Positions 10,821 through 20,560 are shown, numbered from the stretch's first letter. The stretch: 42,577 bases of DNA from Chromatiaceae bacterium (GCA_020851955.1 JADZBU010000232.1:1-42577), one strand, 5' to 3'. Numbers and translations are program-made. Notes: generated by a model from the sequence alone, not told the origin.

Positions 10821-11534
10821 TTAAACGCCAATGAAGCCTCTCCATATTCTAAGCGCTCGTTGCATCACGGAAGAAAAGAATCCTTGCGGATCATACCTGA
10901 GACGTAAAAGACGACGGATATAGCGATTCCAGTAGGTTTCATCACGCTTTACAACCTCCTTAATATTTTTAAAAATCTTATTTGTTGAAATCGAGTGCTC
11001 TTGCCATCGATCGGTGAAGCCGGAAATCGCGGCAACTTTTTTTCCCCTCCGGACCGCAAGTTCGAACATGAAATTATCGCCGTACCAAATCTTAAGACCG
11101 CTAGGAATGGCAAAGAAATCAGCTCTCCGAATAAATATCATGCATCCAAAGCCAGATTGAAGAACGCCATGTAACCCCCAATGCAAATCCCCGGTAGGAT
11201 GCGGCCAATCTAACCCAATCAGACCTATTGCGGGATTCATTCGGAACAAATCCACGGCAAACTTAATTATCTCGGTTTTGAATGCGAGATCGTCATTTAG
11301 AAAGCAAATAAATTCGCCGGATGACTTTTTTGCGCCCAAATTCCATGCTGGGTTGACGTAGATATTCCGTCTTTGTTTCAATATTTCGATTTTATCATGC
11401 TGTAGATCAGGTGCCTCGTGAGGGTTATTGTCAATAACAAGAATTTCCTTGACTAATGCACATTGTGCTATGTCTGTAACTCGTGAAGGAAAGGTTGGGT
11501 CGGCCCATAAGGTGGGCACAATGATACTGACCAC
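10821..11534 (-). CDS. Family 2 glycosyltransferase
   Basis: The 237-residue protein starts MVSIIVPTLWADPTFPSRV, the first strand of a GT2 GT-A fold. It continues with VKEILVIDNNPH, RRNIYVNPAWNLGAKKSSG and FICFLNDDLAFKT, where NDD takes the place of the DxD metal site, a common variant. The protein is short for GT2 and ends soon after the catalytic domain (RIWRGFIGV). The 159 bases upstream contain a 70-residue overlapping ORF (11468..11680) without a recognisable pattern, probably not a gene. Composition is AT-richer than the genes at higher coordinates, so this marks the right edge of the 8.0-11.5 kb island. Confidence 0.82.
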   Translation of the reverse strand: MVSIIVPTLWADPTFPSRVTDIAQCALVKEILVIDNNPHEAPDLQHDKIEILKQRRNIYVNPAWNLGAKKSSGEFICFLNDDLAFKTEIIKFAVDLFRMNPAIGLIGLDWPHPTGDLHWGLHGVLQSGFGCMIFIRRADFFAIPSGLKIWYGDNFMFELAVRRGKKVAAISGFTDRWQEHSISTNKIFKNIKEVVKRDETYWNRYIRRLLRLRYDPQGFFSSVMQRALRIWRGFIGV

Positions 11535-11693
11535 TCTTGATTCTCTTTCAGTATTGACAGGTTGTGAGGTTTGGTGAAAACGCGTTCCCAGATTAAGATT
11601 ATGTCACCAGCTTCTTCATAACATTTCCGAACCCGTTCGATCCGGGGATGGTGGCTTGATTCACAACAAGAAGGCTCCAATTACTATAGCGGT

Positions 11694-12833
11694 TCAACCT
11701 GACACAGCGCCAAAACGCCGCACCAGGTCCAGGTAAACATCTTCACACGCCGGAAACGAGTCCGCCGTGGGCAGTTGGCGTCGTCCGTTGCGCCGATAGC
11801 GCATGGAGTCGCCATCGTGAAAATCCCACTCGAGCACTCGCGGTTGCATCTGGCTACGTGCATAGGGCCGCACCCCCCGCATTTCGCGTGGATAGATTAC
11901 ATCGAGTCCACAGGCCAGATACTCAAACAGCTTGTTCGTGGCGTTAAAGACAAAGTTTGTCGTGCAAGCCCGATAGAGCAGCAGCCCGACATGGCAGGCA
12001 TTGAGGATCTCCGGAACCCGGTCATAAGCGATACCCTCGGGATGGAAGCCGACCCGCGAAGACCGTCCGGCCACGTCAGTCAAAAACCGGCAGGTCTCGC
12101 CATCGACGTTATAGCCGTAAATATCCAAGCGGCAGGACCCTGGCGGCTGCGCGAGGAGCCATGCCACAAACTCCCGCACATAGGTGTCACGCAGCGACAG
12201 CGAGCCGACATAGACAAAGGCGGTCGGTACCGTATCCCCCGCACCCCAGGCCCTGTTCCGACTCCGGTACCAATCCGCCGGCGGATAGTTTGGCATTACC
12301 CAACACCTGCCAGCATTCACGCCGGGATTGTCGCCCAAAAACAGTTTCAATCGTTCCGCATTGGTTTGTGAAATCCAAGCCGCGCGCGAGAACAGCAATC
12401 CCTGCTCAAGGCGGTGGCAGAGTTTCACCAGGCGCATGCCCGGTCCTTGATAGTCTTCTGGTGCATAGTACTCATGATGATGAATCAGGAGGCGCGCCTT
12501 ACCCCCGAGGATTCTGTAGTAGATCCAAACCGCAAGCGCGGAATGTGGCTCGATCGACACGACCACGTCCGGGCGCCAGCGCGCCATCGCCCAAGCCGTG
12601 CGGACATGCCAGCCCAGGTATTTCCAAACGCGTCGCAACACCGCTTCGTCGGCCCTGGGAAATGGCGGCCGCTCAATCGCAACGCCGGGGAGGGTCTCGG
12701 GCAATAGTCCTTTATGATTCGGGCTACTCCAGGCACGCACCCGGCAGCGACCGGGTGATGAGAGAAATCCGAGCAGATTCCTGGCGGGCGGGTAATACTC
12801 CAGGGGGAGCACATGGACATAGGCCACTTTCAT
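11694..12833 (-). CDS. Family 4 glycosyltransferase
   Basis: I choose the ATG of MKVAYVHVLPLEYYPPARN, 8 codons inside the ORF-track start, which is a GTG; this gives 379 residues. GT-B features are the N-terminal YPPARNLLGFL loop, RPDVVVSIEPHSALAVWIYYR, LLIHHHEYY, the linker TAFVYVGSLSLRDTYV, and the C-terminal donor region HVGLLLYRACTTNFVFNATNKLFEYLACGLDVIYP. The EX7E site is not classical: FNATNKLFEYLACG occupies its position, as in some GT4 relatives. It lies 31 bases downstream of the next GT4 gene and is GC-rich, in contrast with the AT-rich GT2 gene that follows. Confidence 0.82.
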   Translation of the reverse strand: MKVAYVHVLPLEYYPPARNLLGFLSSPGRCRVRAWSSPNHKGLLPETLPGVAIERPPFPRADEAVLRRVWKYLGWHVRTAWAMARWRPDVVVSIEPHSALAVWIYYRILGGKARLLIHHHEYYAPEDYQGPGMRLVKLCHRLEQGLLFSRAAWISQTNAERLKLFLGDNPGVNAGRCWVMPNYPPADWYRSRNRAWGAGDTVPTAFVYVGSLSLRDTYVREFVAWLLAQPPGSCRLDIYGYNVDGETCRFLTDVAGRSSRVGFHPEGIAYDRVPEILNACHVGLLLYRACTTNFVFNATNKLFEYLACGLDVIYPREMRGVRPYARSQMQPRVLEWDFHDGDSMRYRRNGRRQLPTADSFPACEDVYLDLVRRFGAVSG

Positions 12834-12864
12834 CGGCTCAGGACCAGCGCTCCCCACCGCCGGA

Positions 12865-14037
12865 TCAAGCGCTATCCTGCCCGGTCAGCCGACGCCCTAA
12901 CCGCTGCTCAATGAGGTCCGCCATCCGTTCGCCGAGCCGATCCCACGTCGCATGCTCCAGGGCTTGGGCGCGCGCCGCTTGGCGCATGGCGCGATAGCGA
13001 TCCGGATTAGTCAGGAGCGACTCGATCGCCGCCGCCACGGCGGCGGCGGACACGGGTGGCTGAATCAGGATGCCCGTGGAGCCGTCGGCAACCAACTCGG
13101 GGATCGCGAACTTCCGCACCGACACCGACGGACAGCCGAAGTAGGCGGCCTCGGTCAGCACCAGCGGATTCGTGTCCTCCCGGGTGGGATGCACGAGCAG
13201 GAATGCGTTTGCAAGCAGTTGCCGCAGCCGGTTAAGTTCGCCCGGTTCATCGGGACGCAGGATACCCTCGTAAACAAGGCCCTCGTCTTGAGGCTTTAGC
13301 CCCGCGGGAGGGCCGCCGATGATGTGCCAGCGTAGTTTCGGATAGCGAGGCTTCAGCATACGGTAAGCCTCCAGCACGAAATCCCCGCCCTTTTGATAAA
13401 AATTCATCGCCATCGTGAGCAATGTCAGCGACTGGCCATCCCAGGTATCCGTCTCTGGAGGCTCGATTCCGCCCCCCCGACCCAGGGCATAGTAATGTTT
13501 GCCGCTCAGACCGTTTAGGCTGATCGCCTCCCGCATACCCCAGGCGGATTCGAAGAAGACCGCGGAGGCCCCCTCAAGAAAAGTGGTTTCCGCTTCACGG
13601 ATCCGTTGTAGATCGGCGGTATCAAAGGTTCCGTCCCTGAAGGTATTCTGGTAAAAGTTCGTAAAAACGATATCCAGATAAACAAAATAGGGTACATCGA
13701 CTCGACACCGGCACCACCGCGTGGCGGCCCGGAAGAAGACCGCATCAAGGTCTCGCGGCAGCCAGGCCAACACCCGCGCCGCGTTGTCGGCCAGGGTACG
13801 CTCCGAAAAATAGGCGAACTTTCCCGGTCTTCCGATCGAGCGCATCAGCTTAGAGGTGATCTTCTCGGTCAAAGCCACATGTGGGCGTATCGGTCCGACC
13901 TCCGTCACCGAGAACCGCTGGGCTAACTGCGTATATGCCTGCCAATTGACCACATAGGACCCACCCCCGGAGCAACACAAGGGCAGATCCGAGACAAATG
14001 CGATCCGTGGTGCGCGATAAGCTTGCACTATATTCAT
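12865..14037 (-). CDS. Family 4 glycosyltransferase
   Basis: The likely start is the ATG of MNIVQAYRAPRIAFVSDLP, 14 codons into the listed ORF, giving 390 residues. The GT-B protein has the GGGSYVVNWQAYTQLAQ nucleotide-fold loop, the linker LLTMAMNFYQKGGDFVLEAY, LRWHIIGGPP, and the C-terminal FLLVHPTREDTNPLVLTEAAYFGCPSV, in which EDTNPLVLTE supplies the spaced Glu pair of the donor site, followed by LVADGSTGILI. It should transfer a sugar at the cytoplasmic membrane face. It is part of a GC-rich run of glycosyltransferases with short gaps. Confidence 0.87.
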   Translation of the reverse strand: MNIVQAYRAPRIAFVSDLPLCCSGGGSYVVNWQAYTQLAQRFSVTEVGPIRPHVALTEKITSKLMRSIGRPGKFAYFSERTLADNAARVLAWLPRDLDAVFFRAATRWCRCRVDVPYFVYLDIVFTNFYQNTFRDGTFDTADLQRIREAETTFLEGASAVFFESAWGMREAISLNGLSGKHYYALGRGGGIEPPETDTWDGQSLTLLTMAMNFYQKGGDFVLEAYRMLKPRYPKLRWHIIGGPPAGLKPQDEGLVYEGILRPDEPGELNRLRQLLANAFLLVHPTREDTNPLVLTEAAYFGCPSVSVRKFAIPELVADGSTGILIQPPVSAAAVAAAIESLLTNPDRYRAMRQAARAQALEHATWDRLGERMADLIEQRLGRRLTGQDSA

Positions 14038-14116
14038 AAGATCAAACGCACGTTTAGATCCAGAGTGACCATTACCCATACCAAACGTAATAGAACCAAA
14101 TATGTTGATTCGCCAC

Positions 14117-15061
14117 CTATGCTGGGAGTGATTTCATCAGTTGTTGCAAAGCCATAGTGGCATTGAATCCTACCAGCCTGCTCAGAGCCCGGAACATACC
14201 GCCGCCAATCACTGGGTGTGGCTGCGCATTGACACGTTTGAGATCGCGCAACGCCTGCCGTGAGACGTCAGGATAGGTTGCTGCGAATTCATAGGCGACC
14301 TGGGCATACTGGGTTGCTATCGCTCGGCGGACCATCTCATCATCCCGGACGGCGCGCAGATGCCGCTCCCGCGCCCGGCTAACCTCCAACGAAGAGCGCG
14401 CCGCCGCCGCACTGCGGCGGCGGCTGAGACCATCGTTCAGGTCCCGATAGTGCACCAATGCCTGCGGTACGAACAGATTGCGGGAGGCTTTGAGCAAAAT
14501 CCGTGAAAAATATTCGCCGTCGTCGTGCAACGTCAGACGTTCATCCCAAGGCCCCACGGAATCCACGACCGCGCGTGGCGTCAACCAAGCCGCCGTCTGC
14601 ATCATGCCGCCGCCCGCCAGCGAGGTCACCAGCCAGTCAACCGGGTCCGATACCGTCCAGACCGGCTCAGGCACAGGGGGATGCTCCCCAGGAAAGGCTT
14701 GAAAGCGCGCCCAAGCGCACGACGCCACCGCACCCACAGGCCCTTGCTCCAGCGCCCGCAATTGAGCTTCCAGCTTCTGCGGCGCCAGGAGATCGTCCGC
14801 GTCAAGGTACTGAATATAAGACCCACGCGCGTCACTCAGGCCGCGATTGCGCGCCGCTGTCGCGCCTTGATGATGCTGCCGTACAAGTCGCACGCGCGCA
14901 TCGTCCACCGCCTCCACGGCCCCGGCAGTCGCGTCGCTCGAACCGTCATCCACCACGATCAGTTCCCAGTGGGTCCAACCCTGGGCAAGCACCGATGCGA
15001 TCGCGTCACCTATCCAGGGCTTGGCATTGTAGGCCGGCATAATGATGGAAATGAGATGCAT
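14117..15061 (-). CDS. Family 2 glycosyltransferase
   Basis: The start is placed at MHLISIIMPAYNAKPW, 7 codons inside the ORF-track entry and 4 bases after the stop of the upstream GT2 gene; 314 residues result. GT2 motifs are complete: IIMPAYNAKPWIGDAIASVL, ELIVVDDGSSDAT with the nucleotide-binding DDGS, GATAARNRGL and YIQYLDADDLL with the DxD site (DAD), then PWDERLTLHDDGEYFSRIL, the family ED-type catalytic region with DD. The remainder is helical without clear membrane segments, so it is probably a peripheral enzyme. Sugar specificity is not readable. Confidence 0.88.
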   Translation of the reverse strand: MHLISIIMPAYNAKPWIGDAIASVLAQGWTHWELIVVDDGSSDATAGAVEAVDDARVRLVRQHHQGATAARNRGLSDARGSYIQYLDADDLLAPQKLEAQLRALEQGPVGAVASCAWARFQAFPGEHPPVPEPVWTVSDPVDWLVTSLAGGGMMQTAAWLTPRAVVDSVGPWDERLTLHDDGEYFSRILLKASRNLFVPQALVHYRDLNDGLSRRRSAAAARSSLEVSRARERHLRAVRDDEMVRRAIATQYAQVAYEFAATYPDVSRQALRDLKRVNAQPHPVIGGGMFRALSRLVGFNATMALQQLMKSLPA

Positions 15062-15065
15062 AGCA

Positions 15066-15941
15066 CTAGCTTCCATAGCCAAGGAGGCCTAGCCATAGGT
15101 CCGCGGGAGTGAGCCTTCCGCTACGAATTAAACGCAACGCTCGGACCGGTGCGCCGCCTTTGATGGCAATCGCGAGGAGTCGGCGGGCGTGGTGTCGGCG
15201 GAGACGATCCAGCGCCCCTATACGATCGCTCGGGGATAACAGCGTCGTCTGCGAAGCAAACTCATAGGAGAACGCATACCTCGCGTGCAGCACCTCGATA
15301 TCTCTCATCTCCGCTGCCATTTGCTGGCCCTCATGACATCGCCACCAGACCAGCGCGGGCGGAAGGCTCACCAGTGGCCAGCGCGAGGCCAGCTTGAGCC
15401 AAAGCTCTGAATCACCCAAATACCGTCGACCAGAAAACCCCCCCAGGTCATTAAACGCATCCCGTCTGATAATGGCGCCGGTTGGTCCCGACCCGAGGCG
15501 GCTCCGGCCCAGGAAATGATTTCTGATCGTGGCGTGCGAGTCGGATAATCTGGGATAAGGATCGCGAGGATCAATCACCGAATCCGACAAGCCCAGTGCC
15601 GCCTCGGGGTACTGCTCCATCGCCTCGACCATGATCGCAAGGGAATGTGGGTATATCAGATCGTCCGAGTCAACATATTTGAGATACTTTCCTTGCGCGA
15701 GAGAGGCGGCTCTCATCCGATTCGGGTAGTCGCCCAGGTTCCGGTCGTTACGATGGACCTTGATCCGTGGATCACGGACTGCGTATTGCATCGCCACCTC
15801 GACGGAGGTATCCGTCGAGCAATCATCCACTACCACGACCTCGAAGCCAACCCAGGTCGAGGCGAGGATGCTCTCCAGGCAAGCGCTCAAAAAGCGTTCG
15901 CGGTTATAGACCGTAACCAGGACTGAAACGAGATGGTTCAT
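15066..15941 (-). CDS. Family 2 glycosyltransferase
   Basis: This 291-residue GT-A protein starts MNHLVSVLVTVYNRERFLSAC. It shows EVVVVDDCSTDTS, NDRNLGDYPNRMRAASLAQG and YLKYVDSDDLIYPHSL with DSD as the metal site, and GRRYLGDSELWLKLA as the probable base region, followed by a helical C-terminus. It sits directly upstream of the neighbouring GT2, an arrangement typical of successive sugar additions in one repeat unit. Both are GT2 enzymes but differ clearly in sequence, so they are not a recent duplication. Confidence 0.88.
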   Translation of the reverse strand: MNHLVSVLVTVYNRERFLSACLESILASTWVGFEVVVVDDCSTDTSVEVAMQYAVRDPRIKVHRNDRNLGDYPNRMRAASLAQGKYLKYVDSDDLIYPHSLAIMVEAMEQYPEAALGLSDSVIDPRDPYPRLSDSHATIRNHFLGRSRLGSGPTGAIIRRDAFNDLGGFSGRRYLGDSELWLKLASRWPLVSLPPALVWWRCHEGQQMAAEMRDIEVLHARYAFSYEFASQTTLLSPSDRIGALDRLRRHHARRLLAIAIKGGAPVRALRLIRSGRLTPADLWLGLLGYGS

Positions 15942-16038
15942 AATAACTTATTGAATGAGAACGATGGGCTCATTTCCAGTGTCAAGGGAAATTAATCAGA
16001 GTTGGTTCTCGTCATGGCTTCCAAGGGCTTCCCTATTC

Positions 16039-17628
16039 TCAGAGCGAGGTCCTGCGATAGAGAGCAAACTGGTATCCGGGCATTTGTCCACGCAAGTTGA
16101 TGCCAAAAAGGCGCGGAGGTTCCATTGTCCACCCGTCATAGACCAACTCGCAGCGTTCCCTGCCAACAAAGAGTACATCCGGGGCATGCCCACGGTAGGG
16201 CTGGGGATAAATGAAGAACTCAATGGGACGGTGGAACTTGTCCGAATAGGCGACCAGATCCGGGTCTACTGCCCCTTGGGGGCTAAATTCCGCTCTCCCG
16301 GATATGAAGCGCTCGCCGCCATCGCCAAAAACAATAAAGGATGGACGGGTCAGGCCATTGAAAACAACAGCAATTGGTTGGTCAATCCAGGCCATGGCAC
16401 CCAAGTTTGTGAGTTGGGAGCGTGTCTCGGCCATTGAGGGGCCTCTTGCGACATGCACCCAGGCAAGCGCGGTTGTTCGCACAAAGACCAACGCGTAAAT
16501 GCACGCGAGAACCATAAGGAGTCGAAGAATGGCCTCTTTTCCTTTGGGGCTTGGTAATCTCGGAACAGGAGGAAATAGTCTTCCAATAAAAAATAAAAGG
16601 ATGCATGGAAAAAAAGCGACGTAGCCGTAATCGGTCAGTCGGGGCACGCAATAGAGCATCAGCGCCGTGAAGATCGCGAGACCGATCCACTTCTTTCGTC
16701 TCAACAGTGTGAATGCGGCAAGTGCGGCCGTGGCCAATACAAAGACATTCCAGAGTGGAGCATCCAAACTGATCCCTTTGACATCAAGGGGATGAAACCT
16801 GAAGAGATGACTAGAGAAGTCAAACGCGACACTCGAGCTGAAAAAAACATGAGTAAACCATTCAAGAAAGGTAAAGGGGCAGCAAAGAGTCACCACGCAC
16901 CAGGCGGTGACTAGGGCTATGCAGCCCGCGACGATCAGTTCAGACCAGAACTGGCGGTTATTCTCCCTCTCATATTTCAGTGACAGCCAGAAGACCAGAC
17001 CTGTTCCGAAGAGCAGGCCACTTGCCGGAGATGTGATAAAAAGCAAGCCGGAGGTGGCATAAATCCCAATCTGAAAAGTCCGCCTTGGCACGCCCAGATC
17101 GCGGAAAATCAGTGGGAGAGCGATCAATAGGGGTGCGAGGTGTTCAGGCCTGCCTTGGAGACCGATCGCGATGACCCCAGCCATTAAGCCGAGACAGATG
17201 GGTCGAAAAAATCCTGGCTGGCCACCCCGCCGGAGGGTGCCGCTAAAGAGATAGGTCCAGGCGACAAAGGTCGTGGCATTGACGATGCCGCACCAGAAAA
17301 GAAATTTTTCCCAGGTGTCGCATTGGAGCAGGAAGCCGAAAACGAGGACGTGGATCACGCCATGGATTGAGTAGCTGGGTGGGTCGATCCCTATCAAGGC
17401 TGGGGTATGTCCGCCGAAGATCCAGCCCTTCCCAGTCGCCACATTGATGACCGGGGTGGCAAAAAGACTGGCGTCCCAATGCAAGCCGGGCCACCCAGCG
17501 ATGCCCATGGCGACGAACAAGGCGGCTATGACCACAAGGACAAGGCCTGCGCTTAGATTCCCGAAAAGAGGAAATTCCTTGATTTCGGGATTTATCCTAA
17601 TTTGAACTTTGTCCACGGTCCTTGGCAT
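16039..17628 (-). CDS. Multi-pass membrane protein, possible GT-C (ArnT/PMT-like) glycosyltransferase
   Basis: The 529-residue protein has about 10-11 hydrophobic segments beginning LVLVVIAALFVAMGIAG. Directly after the first comes GLHWDASLFATPVINVATG, an Asp in the first outer loop as in polyprenyl-phosphate-dependent GT-C enzymes, and GLQGRPEHLAPLLIALPL lies later. From about residue 390 a soluble domain of roughly 130 residues follows, probably periplasmic. This layout fits enzymes that add a sugar to the glycan in the periplasm. Family membership is by topology and the loop Asp only; a polymerase or an unrelated membrane protein is possible. It has a 97-base gap to the GT2 downstream and an 84-base gap upstream. 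Confidence 0.55.
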   Translation of the reverse strand: MPRTVDKVQIRINPEIKEFPLFGNLSAGLVLVVIAALFVAMGIAGWPGLHWDASLFATPVINVATGKGWIFGGHTPALIGIDPPSYSIHGVIHVLVFGFLLQCDTWEKFLFWCGIVNATTFVAWTYLFSGTLRRGGQPGFFRPICLGLMAGVIAIGLQGRPEHLAPLLIALPLIFRDLGVPRRTFQIGIYATSGLLFITSPASGLLFGTGLVFWLSLKYERENNRQFWSELIVAGCIALVTAWCVVTLCCPFTFLEWFTHVFFSSSVAFDFSSHLFRFHPLDVKGISLDAPLWNVFVLATAALAAFTLLRRKKWIGLAIFTALMLYCVPRLTDYGYVAFFPCILLFFIGRLFPPVPRLPSPKGKEAILRLLMVLACIYALVFVRTTALAWVHVARGPSMAETRSQLTNLGAMAWIDQPIAVVFNGLTRPSFIVFGDGGERFISGRAEFSPQGAVDPDLVAYSDKFHRPIEFFIYPQPYRGHAPDVLFVGRERCELVYDGWTMEPPRLFGINLRGQMPGYQFALYRRTSL

Positions 17629-17712
17629 TATTTGCTATTCCTGAAAAATTCCACTAATAAATAAAATGGAGGAGACAGTCTATTCGTGAGCCTGTCTATC
17701 TAGTTCGAAATT

Positions 17713-18792
17713 CTAAACCCCCATTCTTTCGGTAAGCTTAACCCGAAGACGTTCCATCTGGGGTTGCTCTAACCGCCGATTGCCATTCGTGTCCATCCGC
17801 GGAAAATAAGTATCTGGCAAAACCGCCTGTATCACACGTCTCGCGACACGGACGATGAAATAGGCTTTATGACGACAACTCTGAACAATCGCCGCGTAGG
17901 CGACAACAACGGCATATTGCCATCTCCTTGGTGGCAAATGGTGCTGCCATGCCTGCAACAAAGGCTTGATCCAAAGCCCCGCCTGATCTACGTTGAACAG
18001 GAGAAACTCAATTTCGAAAAAATACTGACCCTCCCAAATCTGCATGAGCCGGTTGCTCGCTGTGGCCGCGCGGAGCGCACGCGTGCCCTCTTCAAGCCGC
18101 ACCTGGCGGGACTTAAGCAGCGACTCGGAGACTGAGTTTGTGATGCGCGGCTGCTCAGACCGGCGCACAAAGAGATCCGGCAGGGCGTCAGCCTCGACCA
18201 TGTAGGGTACTTGGGCAAGCAAGGCGCGGATATGCAGGTCGGCATCGTCACCGTAGATAACCCGCTCATTGAAACCGCCAATGCGATCGAGCCCTGCCCG
18301 GGTCCAAAGGCCGGAGGAGGTATGCCAAGGCCCGTCTGAGCACAGGAAACGTTCAAGATGCGGCTTCGCTCCCGGATCATTCCATAATTCAGCGGTGTCT
18401 CCCGGTTGGTCGCGGAACAGCATGACGCTGAAGATCATGAAGTTCTGCGGTGGGCGCCCCAAAGCTAACTTGAGGCGCTCCTCAAGGCACCAGGGTGCGA
18501 GGAGATCATCGGAATCCAAAAAGATCAAATACGGGGCGCGTGCTGCTCGCCAACCGAGGTTTCTGCAGCGCGAAGGTCCTTTTGGTTCATCGTGGCGCAC
18601 GAGCAACCGGATTCTATCCTCGACATAGGTTTTCAAGAGCTGAATCTCGTTCGCGGCAGAGCCATCGTCGACGATAACGACCTCCCAATTGCTCATGGTT
18701 TGCGCACGGATTGAGTCCAGGGTCTCCGCCAGGAGACGCGCCCGATTCCAGTGCGGGATGATTAAGGATACGGCGGGGGAGATCGTAACCAT
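17713..18792 (-). CDS. Family 2 glycosyltransferase
   Basis: The 359-residue GT-A protein has VSLIIPHWNRARLLAETL, EVVIVDDGSAANE, GPSRCRNLGWRAARAPYLIFLDSDDLLAP (DSD metal site) and NERVIYGDDADLHIRAL as the GDD-type catalytic loop. The C-terminal third is helical, with FNVDQAGLWIKPLLQAW, and ends in a charged tail. The start ATG lies 13 bases after the stop of the next gene upstream. The GT2 core and a C-terminal extension of about 120 residues are typical for O-antigen clusters. Specificity is unknown. Confidence 0.88.
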   Translation of the reverse strand: MVTISPAVSLIIPHWNRARLLAETLDSIRAQTMSNWEVVIVDDGSAANEIQLLKTYVEDRIRLLVRHDEPKGPSRCRNLGWRAARAPYLIFLDSDDLLAPWCLEERLKLALGRPPQNFMIFSVMLFRDQPGDTAELWNDPGAKPHLERFLCSDGPWHTSSGLWTRAGLDRIGGFNERVIYGDDADLHIRALLAQVPYMVEADALPDLFVRRSEQPRITNSVSESLLKSRQVRLEEGTRALRAATASNRLMQIWEGQYFFEIEFLLFNVDQAGLWIKPLLQAWQHHLPPRRWQYAVVVAYAAIVQSCRHKAYFIVRVARRVIQAVLPDTYFPRMDTNGNRRLEQPQMERLRVKLTERMGV

Positions 18793-18805
18793 TTACTGCT
18801 CAACC

Positions 18806-19564
18806 TCAAGGTTTCATCCGCATCAGTCCGCGGAGAACCCGCCCGGGGAGACTTGCCCAAGTCCGCCGACGATCAAAACGCCACCCGACGCGATGACTTG
18901 GATTGACCAAATTCCACCAAATGGCCCTAGGTAAAGACCAAAGGTTTTGTGGCCATAGGTAGGCGTAGGGGCCCTCAACGTGGTTCGATCCGGCTACTGG
19001 GTACTCGCTCCTTACGCCACCGTGCAGGTGGAGACAGCGGATCATGAAGGCAGGGTTTTTTACCCGATATCCGGCGGCCTTCAGCTCGTGTAGGAACCGA
19101 TTGTCGCAACGTGGTACCCCGACGGAAAAATCACCCCGCACCGGCCGGATCGGACCCTTAAACATCCAAACATCCTGACTATCATTCCGATCGAAGAGAA
19201 GCGATGATCCATCCGGCTGCACGTCCCAACGCGCCAGTGCGAAGCAGGTCTCTTCGTCTAAAGCAGCCGCTACCACCGAGAGCGACGGGTCAAAGTAGAT
19301 ATCACCGTTTGCGATGATCGTGACGTCCTCTCGACCAGGGTCAAGCTGCCGTGCCCATCCGAGGTAGTCTGTATAAGTCGGCCGCACCGAAATCTGACGC
19401 ACCACGATCTTGGACGATATGGGCGACACGGAGATGTCACCCTCGACGTAAAGCATGATCGCGCTGAGATTAGAATCAGCACAATTATGGTCGAATACCG
19501 CTCGGTATTCCCTACGCCGATCGGCGCGTCTCTCCGGAAATGCACAGGTAAACAATCGAATCAT
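18806..19564 (-). CDS. Putative GT-A-fold glycosyltransferase
   Basis: The 252-residue protein begins MIRLFTCAFPERRADRRREY. Its centre reads VTIIANGDIYFDPSL, where the acidic DxxxxD cluster at the end of a hydrophobic strand looks like a metal or nucleotide-sugar site. Later come DSQDVWMFKG and SVGVPRCDNRFLHELKAAGY, resembling acceptor and catalytic loops of GT-A enzymes, then FMIRCLHLHGG. I know no characterised member; similar proteins occur in polysaccharide loci. It lies between an epimerase and a GT2 with gaps of about 10 bases, so it belongs to the same transcript. Role as a transferase is likely but inferred. Confidence 0.6.
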   Translation of the reverse strand: MIRLFTCAFPERRADRRREYRAVFDHNCADSNLSAIMLYVEGDISVSPISSKIVVRQISVRPTYTDYLGWARQLDPGREDVTIIANGDIYFDPSLSVVAAALDEETCFALARWDVQPDGSSLLFDRNDSQDVWMFKGPIRPVRGDFSVGVPRCDNRFLHELKAAGYRVKNPAFMIRCLHLHGGVRSEYPVAGSNHVEGPYAYLWPQNLWSLPRAIWWNLVNPSHRVGWRFDRRRTWASLPGRVLRGLMRMKP

Positions 19565-19573
19565 TTAGCATTT

Positions 19574-20560
19574 TCACTCGCGACCATACCACTCGACGGC
19601 ATGTCGAATGCCTTCTTCAATCGCAATAGCCGCCTCAAAACCAAATGCTGCCTGCTTGGTGATTGCACCCCCCCGAGCAAAGACCCCCGTTGGCTTATTG
19701 GACAGTCCGACGACCTCCGGCGTATAGCCACAGGCTTCCGCCGCCATGCCTGCAAACTGCCTGAAACTGGTGTAGATGCCGGTGGACAGATTCAAGGCAT
19801 CGCCGTCATTGATTTTATCCATCGTCGTCAGAACGCCGTCAACGCAATCCTCGATATGGATAAAATCGCGCATCTGATCGCCCGTCCCCCAGACGGTGAG
19901 GGTCGGGGACCCGACCGCTGCCATGGCCCGCTTGATGATGCTGGGGAACGGATAGGTATCATCCTGGTCCTCCCCGTACCCGGAGAAGGGTCGGTAACAG
20001 ACCGACTTCAGCCCATGCTTCTCGAAGGCGAGACGCGCGAGGTACTCACAGGTCAGCTTTGCCCAACCATAGGTCATATCCGGCATGCCGATACGCGCAT
20101 CGAAGCTGATATCGTCCTCGCGCAGGAGGCGATAACCCTCTTGACGCTGAAGGTCGATCGGGTAGGCGGCGCTCGAAGAGAAACAGACGGTCTTCGCCGG
20201 CCGTGCCGCCTCGGCCCACTGCCAGTATCCGGCATCGATAGCCAGATCGTCGGCGACCGCGAGCGGGCGGTTCTCGATCATGGCCCGACCGCCCACCATG
20301 GCCGCCAGATGAAAGGCATAGTCAAAATCAGTATCCCCGTGTTCCCGAAACCAAGGCCGACAATCCTCGCGATAAAACCGGAAATTGGAAAAGTCGCGGG
20401 GCTCGAAGAGCGGCCATCCCGCGCCGGTTTCAGGGTCGATACCACCGGTGTCCGGTGCGATGGGGTCAACACAATGGACTTCATCGCCTACTTCCAACAG
20501 GCGCCTACAAAAGCGGCGACCGACGAAGCCAGCACCGCCGGTTACGAGAATTTTTCGCAT
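19574..20560 (-). CDS. NAD-dependent epimerase/dehydratase (extended SDR)
   Basis: The listed ORF starts 11 codons early; MRKILVTGGAGFVGRRF at 20560 is the expected N-terminus, giving 328 residues and a 19-base overlap with the upstream GT gene. The NAD-binding motif GGAGFVG is at 8-14, the Ser region SSSAAY at 128-133 and the catalytic YGWAK gives Tyr164 and Lys168. YRPFSGYGEDQD and GDQMRDFIHIEDCVDG match the substrate-binding region of nucleotide-sugar epimerases and 4,6-dehydratases. It would interconvert an NDP-hexose for one of the adjacent transferases. All catalytic residues are present, in contrast to the epimerase at 37447. Confidence 0.88.
   Translation of the reverse strand: MRKILVTGGAGFVGRRFCRRLLEVGDEVHCVDPIAPDTGGIDPETGAGWPLFEPRDFSNFRFYREDCRPWFREHGDTDFDYAFHLAAMVGGRAMIENRPLAVADDLAIDAGYWQWAEAARPAKTVCFSSSAAYPIDLQRQEGYRLLREDDISFDARIGMPDMTYGWAKLTCEYLARLAFEKHGLKSVCYRPFSGYGEDQDDTYPFPSIIKRAMAAVGSPTLTVWGTGDQMRDFIHIEDCVDGVLTTMDKINDGDALNLSTGIYTSFRQFAGMAAEACGYTPEVVGLSNKPTGVFARGGAITKQAAFGFEAAIAIEEGIRHAVEWYGRE

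Noticed and set aside
11468-11680. 70-residue minus-strand ORF before the GT2 gene
   Set aside because: No recognisable pattern and it overlaps the strongly supported GT2 start; possibly a worn gene remnant but not supportable.
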